Position numbers and translations under genes: made by a program. Under the pieces are notes generated by a model. It was not told where the DNA came from. It saw only the letters and a program-made list of their open reading frames with translations, and searched no databases. Below, piece after piece: positions 8,567 to 13,531 of a DNA stretch of 13,531 bases (the stretch's first letter is position 1; every line of letters starts with the position of its first letter). Source of the DNA: Cytophagales bacterium (GTDB taxonomy: Bacteria > Bacteroidota > Bacteroidia > Cytophagales > JAAEPT01); NCBI GenBank assembly GCA_011524675.1, contig WTJX01000060.1, positions 1-13,531 on the forward strand. The letters run 5' to 3'.

Positions 8567-9373
8567 TTAGCTTTTCATTGCAGAAAGCATATTTCCATAC
8601 ACGTTATTCAACTGAGTAATATTACCTGTCAAAGACTTCAATTGCTCTCTAAACTGATCAGAATCACTAGTAGCCTCAGAGATATTATCCATTGCAGTAG
8701 ATAAATTACTGTAGAACTTATTCATTGCTTTCAAATGACTATTTGCATCTTGTAGTTCCATCTCATACAATGCATTCAAAGAACCTAAATTCTTAGTAAT
8801 CGTCTGTACTTGTGAGTGATATTCGGTAGCATCAGTAGCCGCTGCCGACATTGACTCCATAGCCTGTGCAGTCTCTGCATACGACGAACTCATTTTATTT
8901 AAAGAGTCACTTGCCACTTTAACATTTGACGTATATTCACTCGTAGCTACTGCAGCATCACCTAAATCAGCCATTTTCTCTACAGAAGTACTCAAACTGT
9001 TTAAGCCATCACCAAGTCTATCAATCACATCTTGATCTAAAGAAGATGAAAGCATTGAATCTAATTTTTCTACTGCAGAACCAGTATCTTCTTGCTGATC
9101 TTCGTACTCATATGATCCTTCGTAACTATCATCCGAAAGCTGTGGATAAACTCTATCCCACTCTGGATCAGGATGTACAGGAATAAAAGCAGAAACGAAA
9201 AAGATAAAAGCCTCAGTACCTAAACCAGCGATAAGCATTATAGAAGCTCCTTGCCAGTGCATTAACTTAAATAAAGCACCTAAGATTACAACTGCACCAC
9301 CTATACCAAAAACGTATGGCATGATTCCATATTGTAACGTACCTTCTAAAAATCCTTTCTTTTTTGCACCCAT
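8567..9373 (-). CDS. gldL: Type IX secretion/gliding motor protein GldL (PorL)
   Basis: A 268-residue inner-membrane motor subunit that surrounds the GldM helix and couples proton flow to movement. Two transmembrane helices are visible at about residues 16-36 and 43-64. Lys36, His39 and Glu54 occupy the positions of the conserved membrane-embedded charged residues of F. johnsoniae GldL, where the glutamate is required for function. The cytoplasmic tail is longer than in Flavobacterium: an acidic segment (81-97) followed by three roughly 40-residue repeats (about 128-167, 169-207 and 225-263) sharing an aromatic residue about 18 positions before a conserved Tyr; likely coiled coil. It sits 52 bases after gldK and 48 before gldM. 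Complete, with a clear ATG. Confidence 0.96.
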   Translation of the reverse strand: MGAKKKGFLEGTLQYGIMPYVFGIGGAVVILGALFKLMHWQGASIMLIAGLGTEAFIFFVSAFIPVHPDPEWDRVYPQLSDDSYEGSYEYEDQQEDTGSAVEKLDSMLSSSLDQDVIDRLGDGLNSLSTSVEKMADLGDAAVATSEYTSNVKVASDSLNKMSSSYAETAQAMESMSAAATDATEYHSQVQTITKNLGSLNALYEMELQDANSHLKAMNKFYSNLSTAMDNISEATSDSDQFREQLKSLTGNITQLNNVYGNMLSAMKS

Positions 9374-9425
9374 GATTATATTTAATTTATTTGTTTATAT
9401 ATTGTTTAGTATGTATTTGTTTTTT

Positions 9426-10454
9426 CTAAAATTCAGCTCCTGATGATCTACCTAAGTATGTAACAGCACAACGGAAACCTATGAATGACTTTGTAGAGTC
9501 TTCAAACTCAAACGTTCTTGTCCCTGTCTCAAGGTAATAAGCTATATCTTTCCATGACCCACCTCTTACTACTTTTCTTGGCTCAGACTCATCAAAGAAT
9601 GTTGGGTTCAAATCCCAAACCACAGAGTTATAAGAATCGCTAAAGGCATCTTCGCACCACTCTGCTACATTACCAGACATATCAAATAATCCATAATCAT
9701 TTGAAAAGAATGCACCAACAGGTGAAGTGTACATAAAACCGTCGTCATAGTAATTTCCTCTACCAGGTTTGAAGTTTGCTAATAAACAACCTTTCGCATT
9801 TCTGATATATGGACTACCCCATGGATATTTCACCATATCTCTTCCACCTCTTGCAGCGTATTCCCACTCTGCTTCAGAAGGTAATCTGAACCTTGGCATA
9901 GAATATAACCCTACTTCAGATCTATAAGAGTTAAGATAAGAAGTTCTCCACGCACAGAAATATTTAGCTGCTTTCCAATTTACTCCTACTACTGGATAGT
10001 CATCGAAGGCAGGATGGTCATAGTAATACTCTACCATTGGATCTCCCATATGGTGTGAGAAATCATCTTCCCATACAGAAGTATCTGGATATAACTCAGA
10101 CATAATATACTCTTCTCCCAACACATCTATAGAATCTTCCAATATTGCGTTGACGAATTGTCTATATTCGTTATTAGTAATTTCTGTATCATCCATAAAG
10201 AAACCACCAATAGTTACTTGTCTGTTAAGATTTATTCTTGTTGAAGCAATATCTTCATCAGCTTGTCCCATATGGAAGGTACCAGATGGACAAATGATCA
10301 TTCCAAAAGGAATAGTTTGCTGCCATCCTTCTCTATTTGGAATTCCGACTAGCTCACCTCCATCACCCCTAAACTTACCTCCACAACTTTGAAGAAACAG
10401 TGATGAGATGCATAGACACAATAATAATTTATTGACTACACCTAACTTTATCAT
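9426..10454 (-). CDS. gldK: Type IX secretion/gliding lipoprotein GldK (PorK)
   Basis: A 342-residue outer-membrane lipoprotein that forms the periplasmic ring with GldN. The signal peptide ends in lipobox FLQSC with the lipidated Cys at residue 24. The rest is a formylglycine-generating-enzyme (FGE/SUMF1-like) domain: MIICPSGTFHMG (52-63), VGVNWKAAKYFCAWR (156-170), FRLPSEAEWEYAARGG (189-204), YPWG (210-213), GLFDMSGNVAEW (255-266), VVRGGSWKD (295-303) and GFRCA (326-330). The paired catalytic Cys residues that follow GGS in true FGE enzymes are absent, so it is structural rather than enzymatic. A GTG at 10484 is also in frame, but the ATG at 10454 fits the signal peptide. A candidate promoter and a 5' stem-loop lie upstream. 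Confidence 0.94.
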   Translation of the reverse strand: MIKLGVVNKLLLCLCISSLFLQSCGGKFRGDGGELVGIPNREGWQQTIPFGMIICPSGTFHMGQADEDIASTRINLNRQVTIGGFFMDDTEITNNEYRQFVNAILEDSIDVLGEEYIMSELYPDTSVWEDDFSHHMGDPMVEYYYDHPAFDDYPVVGVNWKAAKYFCAWRTSYLNSYRSEVGLYSMPRFRLPSEAEWEYAARGGRDMVKYPWGSPYIRNAKGCLLANFKPGRGNYYDDGFMYTSPVGAFFSNDYGLFDMSGNVAEWCEDAFSDSYNSVVWDLNPTFFDESEPRKVVRGGSWKDIAYYLETGTRTFEFEDSTKSFIGFRCAVTYLGRSSGAEF

Positions 10455-10487
10455 AACAATTTGTTTTAATTCAAATAACAACACCTA

Positions 10488-10507
10488 ATTGTACCTCTAA
10501 GTACAAT
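10488..10507 (-). promoter_or_regulatory. Perfect stem-loop in the gldK leader
   Basis: A 7-bp perfect inverted repeat, ATTGTAC (10488-10494) and GTACAAT (10501-10507), around a 6-base loop, in the porP-gldK gap 33 bases before the gldK ATG. It falls almost exactly at the 5' end of the mRNA predicted from the adjacent promoter-like site, where it could protect the message or affect translation. It could instead be an operator, or a processing hairpin in a longer porP-gld transcript. Confidence 0.45.
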
Positions 10508-10515
10508 ATGAAAAC

Positions 10516-10547
10516 GAAAGATATTTATTTTATTGTGCAATAACAAA
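10516..10547 (-). promoter_or_regulatory. Candidate promoter for gldKLMN
   Basis: On the minus strand TTTG (10547-10544), a 20-base spacer and TATCTTTC (10523-10516) match the Bacteroidota promoter TTTG-N19-21-TAnnTTTG except for the last base. Transcription would start near 10509, about 55 bases before the gldK ATG. It suggests that gldKLMN can be transcribed apart from porP. Confidence 0.45.
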
Positions 10548-10571
10548 AAAGAAATACTAATTTTTATAAAA

Positions 10572-11597
10572 TCAATTGTATTTGTATCGTGGAGAGAATA
10601 ATTCCTTGCCTTCATACTTCTTCTTTTTGCCTAATTGGTAAGACAACATCAGTTCATGAGACACATTGCTTTTGGCTGCTATACCAAAACTTACATAATC
10701 AAAAGAGTAATGGATTCCAATGGGAAGTTGTGGAACCTGTGGAAAACCTAATTGTAGAATGATATCATTATTACTGAAAGACCAAACGTTTTTTTGCTTT
10801 TGTGCTACTGCCTGTCTAGCAAGTAAGTTAATATCTAAATAAGTCTGAAGTACCGTAAACCTAACATTCACACCTATTATATAGGAATGAGTTTTGAAAT
10901 CTGAAATAAGATTTACCAAAGGGAAAAGTTCTACAGTTGGGGAAAGTATAAAGTGACTTTTAAAGTTAAAATACAATGTTTTTTGACTCAATATATAGCC
11001 TTTAGTATCACTGCTGAGCAAATTATTAAACGCTAACCCAATTTTATTCTTAGTCCCATAATATTGGAACCCTGTGCTTAGGCTTGGTTCTATAAGTGTA
11101 TTTGAATTGATTAACTCTTGGATAGTGGGATCATTTAGTTCTACCGATGTAAAATCTGATACTTTGATTCGTTGAGAAAGCGCACCCATGCTCAGACCAA
11201 AACCTATTCCTTTAGTTTCGCTAAGCTTTATTTTCTTGGCTAGTGCTAGTTGAATGTTTATTTGGTTGACTATTCCTATATTATCATTCAATATACTCAA
11301 GCCAAAAGCTTCGTTTTTTTGACTATTGATAGATTTAGAAAAAAAAGAAATAGGACGCTCTAAAGTAACAAGTTGAGTAAGTGGCCTTGGATTGATCTCT
11401 GTTTGATATTGATAATTAGCCCATTGCGACCTGTGAAGAAACTTAACTTTTGTATGACCGCTAGGTGAAAGGAGCGAAGGGTTATAATAGTTACCTAACC
11501 TATGAGAGAAACTGAATTGAGTAGGATTTTGTGCTTTAATGCTTCCCAAAAAAGGAAACATAAAAAAAAAAAACAATATGTGGTTTGTTCTAAACAA
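10572..11597 (-). CDS. porP: PorP/SprF family type IX secretion outer-membrane protein
   Basis: A 341-residue outer-membrane beta-barrel protein of the PorP/SprF family, a partner of the type IX secretion and gliding machinery. The signal peptide has Arg3, a Phe-rich core (9-16) and likely cleavage after Ala22 (IKAQ). The family region NYYNPSLLSPSG (36-47) and RSQW (56-59) follows, then repeated amphipathic beta strands to the C-terminus. The start is problematic. The frame has a TAA immediately before the TTG at 11597, and the only nearby in-frame ATG (11561) would remove most of the signal peptide, so TTG is the best choice. Codons 9-12 are a run of 12 T, and a 14-bp inverted repeat overlaps the start region. 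It lies 74 bases after hemD and 117 before gldK. Whether it is the main PorP or a paralogue cannot be told here. Confidence 0.85.
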   Translation of the reverse strand: MFRTNHILFFFFMFPFLGSIKAQNPTQFSFSHRLGNYYNPSLLSPSGHTKVKFLHRSQWANYQYQTEINPRPLTQLVTLERPISFFSKSINSQKNEAFGLSILNDNIGIVNQINIQLALAKKIKLSETKGIGFGLSMGALSQRIKVSDFTSVELNDPTIQELINSNTLIEPSLSTGFQYYGTKNKIGLAFNNLLSSDTKGYILSQKTLYFNFKSHFILSPTVELFPLVNLISDFKTHSYIIGVNVRFTVLQTYLDINLLARQAVAQKQKNVWSFSNNDIILQLGFPQVPQLPIGIHYSFDYVSFGIAAKSNVSHELMLSYQLGKKKKYEGKELFSPRYKYN

Positions 11598-11650
11598 TTA
11601 AGAATACATCTTTTGGTTCTAAGTTAGTAAAAAAGATAGAACAAACCACA
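11562..11650 (-). promoter_or_regulatory. Terminator/attenuator-like inverted repeat with T12 at the porP start
   Basis: A perfect 14-bp inverted repeat, TGTGGTTTGTTCTA (11579-11592) and TAGAACAAACCACA (11637-11650), is separated by 44 bases. In the minus-strand RNA the second arm is porP codons 2-6, followed by TATTG and 12 T (11573-11562), as in an intrinsic terminator. A second copy of the 3' arm core, TAGAACCAAA (minus strand, 11621-11612), lies in the loop and could pair with the same 5' arm through 9 bp with one bulged C, so two mutually exclusive hairpins are possible. The TTG start lies in the loop next to the stem. Confidence 0.5.
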
Positions 11651-11671
11651 GCATAAAAAATTTTCTTTTAT

Positions 11672-12451
11672 TTAAGACAAAGATTTCTTAATATACAGCT
11701 CTATTGCTCCAGTCATTGAAGGAGCATCTGGGTGAGGTGCCTCTATATCAAGTATGAGACCTGCATCTCTCACTGCTTTGGCTGTCGTAGGTCCAAAAGC
11801 AGCAATCCTTGTATTCTTTTGCTGAAAATCAGGGAAGTTTGAAAGTAAAGAACTTACTCCAGAAGGACTAAAAAAAGCGATCATATCATAGTCCACATCA
11901 GATAAATCTGAAAGATCTGAAGCTACAGTCTTATACAAAACTGCCACATTATATTGATAATCATTATCTCTTAAGAAGTCAGGTATAACATCTTTTCTAA
12001 TATCTGAGCAAGGAAATAAATACTTTTCAGAAGGGTGTTTTTTGATAATTTGTAATAAATCCGCTGCAGTCTTTGACCCTACATAAAGTTTTCTTTTTCT
12101 TACGACTATGTATTTTTGAAGATAATTAGCTGTTTGATCAGAGACGCAGTAATACTTCATGTCTGCTGGCATTTCTATCTTTGCTTCTTGGCAAATTCTA
12201 AAGAAATGATCTACAGCATTTCTACTAGTAAAAATAATTGCCGTATGAGACAATATATCTATCTTGGTTTTCCTAAACTCTTTGTATGACTCACCTTCTA
12301 TATGTATGAATTTACGAAAATCTACTTTGATGTTAAATTTTTCTGCAAGTTTGTGGTACGGTGAGTTAGGGTTTGAAGGTTCAGGTTGAGATACAAGAAC
12401 ACTTTTTACTTCTGATAACCTATCTTCACTTGAAACATCCATTTTATTCAT
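11672..12451 (-). CDS. hemD: Uroporphyrinogen-III synthase (HemD)
   Basis: A 259-residue cytoplasmic enzyme that closes and rearranges hydroxymethylbilane to uroporphyrinogen III, the branch point for heme and siroheme. Sequence in this family is weakly conserved, but the two-lobed pattern is clear: VKSVLVSQP (15-23), AIIFTSRNAVDHFF (71-84), YLFPCSDIRKDVIPDFL (144-160), VAVLYKT (169-175), IAFFSPSGVSSLL (191-203) and IAAFGPTTAKAV (216-227). These fit the Bacteroidota form. The frame is open upstream into the DUF4271 gene; ATG 12451, 47 bases past that stop, is preferred, and ATG 12442 is also possible. No other porphyrin-synthesis gene is adjacent, although hemW lies about 9 kb away. It is probably co-transcribed with the DUF4271 gene. 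Confidence 0.88.
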   Translation of the reverse strand: MNKMDVSSEDRLSEVKSVLVSQPEPSNPNSPYHKLAEKFNIKVDFRKFIHIEGESYKEFRKTKIDILSHTAIIFTSRNAVDHFFRICQEAKIEMPADMKYYCVSDQTANYLQKYIVVRKRKLYVGSKTAADLLQIIKKHPSEKYLFPCSDIRKDVIPDFLRDNDYQYNVAVLYKTVASDLSDLSDVDYDMIAFFSPSGVSSLLSNFPDFQQKNTRIAAFGPTTAKAVRDAGLILDIEAPHPDAPSMTGAIELYIKKSLS

Positions 12452-12498
12452 TTCTTCCAACCTCTTTCTTCTTGTGTAAACTAATTGAAACCATAAAA

Positions 12499-13524
12499 TT
12501 ACTGTAGTAACTTTATCGAAACCAACAGGGGTATCAATTCTGAGGTGCAAAGATATGAAAATAAATAAATTTTTCTAAATCTACGATAATTTACTATACA
12601 CCAAAGCTGATTTATGGCTGCCAAAACCAAAAAAATAATAAAAAGCACCTTGATAAATGACGCCATACCTTCCAAAAAAGTATAACTAAATGCACAACAT
12701 GCAATAGCTAACAAGGAAAGGTTGACCATAACTTTTGCATAACTAAGAATGAGTGTTTTGTGTATATCATAGTCATAAATGCTTGACATTGAATATGTGA
12801 TGACAGACTTGACAAACAAAAAAAGAAGCGTCATAAAAAAGAAAGAACTTACTTTTACAACGTTTAGCTGTAGCTGGGGCATCATTATAGGGTAAAATAC
12901 TGTTATAGTAAAAGCTATCAGGATAAGAGAAAGAGTAAATGTAAGAAATAGTTTATTGTTTGAAAACGTTACATTTTTACTTCTAAACCATGGTGAAAGC
13001 AGGTCTTTGAACAAAAAATTAAAAACGTCTGCATATTTTTCCTTTAGTAAAATTATAAGTGCTAATAGAAATAATACCCCATACCAAAAAAAACTAATTT
13101 GGTTACTTTCTATCCGTGAGATGTAGGTTATGTTTTTTTCATTAATAACCTTATCTTTTTGAAATGGGTGAAAATGAAAATCACCTCTTTTATGATAAAG
13201 GGTAAAAAGGTAACATTGTTTTGATGAGCTATGCTGTTTTTTATGAAGTATTATTTCTGCAAGTGTATCTTCATGATAACTTTTATAAAACTTGTTATCT
13301 AGAAAAAGAGTTGTTCCCTCTTTAACATTCATTAAAATGACTTCTTTTGAATAATTTTTCAATACGATATTAGCAAAATTACCCTCTCCTAGATATTCGT
13401 TACTTCCTTGTACTCGATTGTTGGCTATATCGTATGACAACCATGAATAGTCTTGAGATAGCCCCAACAGACTTGACATCAAAAAAAATATAATCAAAAA
13501 AGCTCCCTTACTTTTCTTCGCCAT
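12499..13524 (-). CDS. DUF4271 family membrane protein
   Basis: A 341-residue predicted integral membrane protein of the uncharacterised DUF4271 family. It begins with a signal-peptide-like helix (about 8-22, LGLSQ as a possible cleavage site). An extracytoplasmic soluble part follows (about 24-140). About six transmembrane helices come next: roughly 143-161, 191-211, 224-246, 258-284, 288-310 and 317-340. The C-terminal segment YLFSYLCTSELIPLLVSIKLL resembles the family signature LYLCTLEILP as I recall it. The ATG at 13524 is close to the window edge, so upstream signals are not visible. It precedes hemD by 47 bases on the same strand; I recall this pairing as common in Bacteroidota. Function unknown; a link to type IX secretion or heme metabolism is only suggested by position. 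Confidence 0.8.
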   Translation of the reverse strand: MAKKSKGAFLIIFFLMSSLLGLSQDYSWLSYDIANNRVQGSNEYLGEGNFANIVLKNYSKEVILMNVKEGTTLFLDNKFYKSYHEDTLAEIILHKKQHSSSKQCYLFTLYHKRGDFHFHPFQKDKVINEKNITYISRIESNQISFFWYGVLFLLALIILLKEKYADVFNFLFKDLLSPWFRSKNVTFSNNKLFLTFTLSLILIAFTITVFYPIMMPQLQLNVVKVSSFFFMTLLFLFVKSVITYSMSSIYDYDIHKTLILSYAKVMVNLSLLAIACCAFSYTFLEGMASFIKVLFIIFLVLAAINQLWCIVNYRRFRKIYLFSYLCTSELIPLLVSIKLLQ

Positions 13525-13531
13525 ACGGTTT

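Noticed and set aside
10150..10392. Plus-strand open frame opposite gldK
   Set aside because: Antisense to conserved gldK sequence, with a biased Pro/Ser/Leu product typical of a shadow frame.
12452..12550. Upstream extension of hemD overlapping the DUF4271 gene
   Set aside because: The added residues do not resemble the HemD N-terminus, which begins just before VKSVLVSQP; the ATG at 12451 gives a normal-length protein.

Overview
The window is AT-rich chromosomal DNA from a member of the Bacteroidota. The evidence is a complete type IX secretion/gliding core (porP, gldK, gldL, gldM, gldN), families largely restricted to this phylum (DUF4271, DUF4403), two promoter-like sites close to the phylum's TTTG / TAnnTTTG consensus, and little sign of Shine-Dalgarno sequences before the genes. 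The gene set and the long GldL suggest a Cytophagales-like organism, but the genus cannot be named from this sequence alone. I found no insertion sequence, phage gene, tRNA, rRNA or CRISPR array, and no gene looks broken.

Layout. At the left, a plus-strand DUF4403 lipoprotein gene (86-1489) converges on hemW (minus strand). Between them lies a GC-richer hairpin (1494-1533). hemW is divergent from anmK (plus strand, 2875-3936), which converges on recJ (minus strand) with only 38 bases between the stop codons. After a gene-free stretch of about 265 bases comes one long minus-strand block. Read in its direction of transcription (right to left), this is DUF4271 membrane protein, hemD, porP/sprF, gldK, gldL, gldM, gldN. 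It ends in a strong intrinsic terminator at 5917-5951.

How the genes work together. GldL and GldM form the proton-driven inner-membrane motor of the type IX secretion system. GldK (lipoprotein) and GldN form the periplasmic ring under the outer membrane, and PorP/SprF is an outer-membrane protein of the same apparatus. hemD (uroporphyrinogen III synthase) and the DUF4271 gene lie upstream on the same strand. hemW and recJ are housekeeping genes for heme handling and DNA repair, and anmK recycles cell-wall sugar.

The most interesting signals lie in the untranslated parts of the secretion block. A 14-bp perfect inverted repeat ends just before a 12-T run inside the porP signal-peptide codons and looks like a terminator or attenuator. 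A candidate internal promoter before gldK has a perfect stem-loop at its predicted mRNA 5' end. Start codons were adjusted from the longest possible frames to the internal ATGs that fit signal peptides for the DUF4403 gene, gldN and gldK, and on other grounds for recJ and hemD. porP appears to use TTG.
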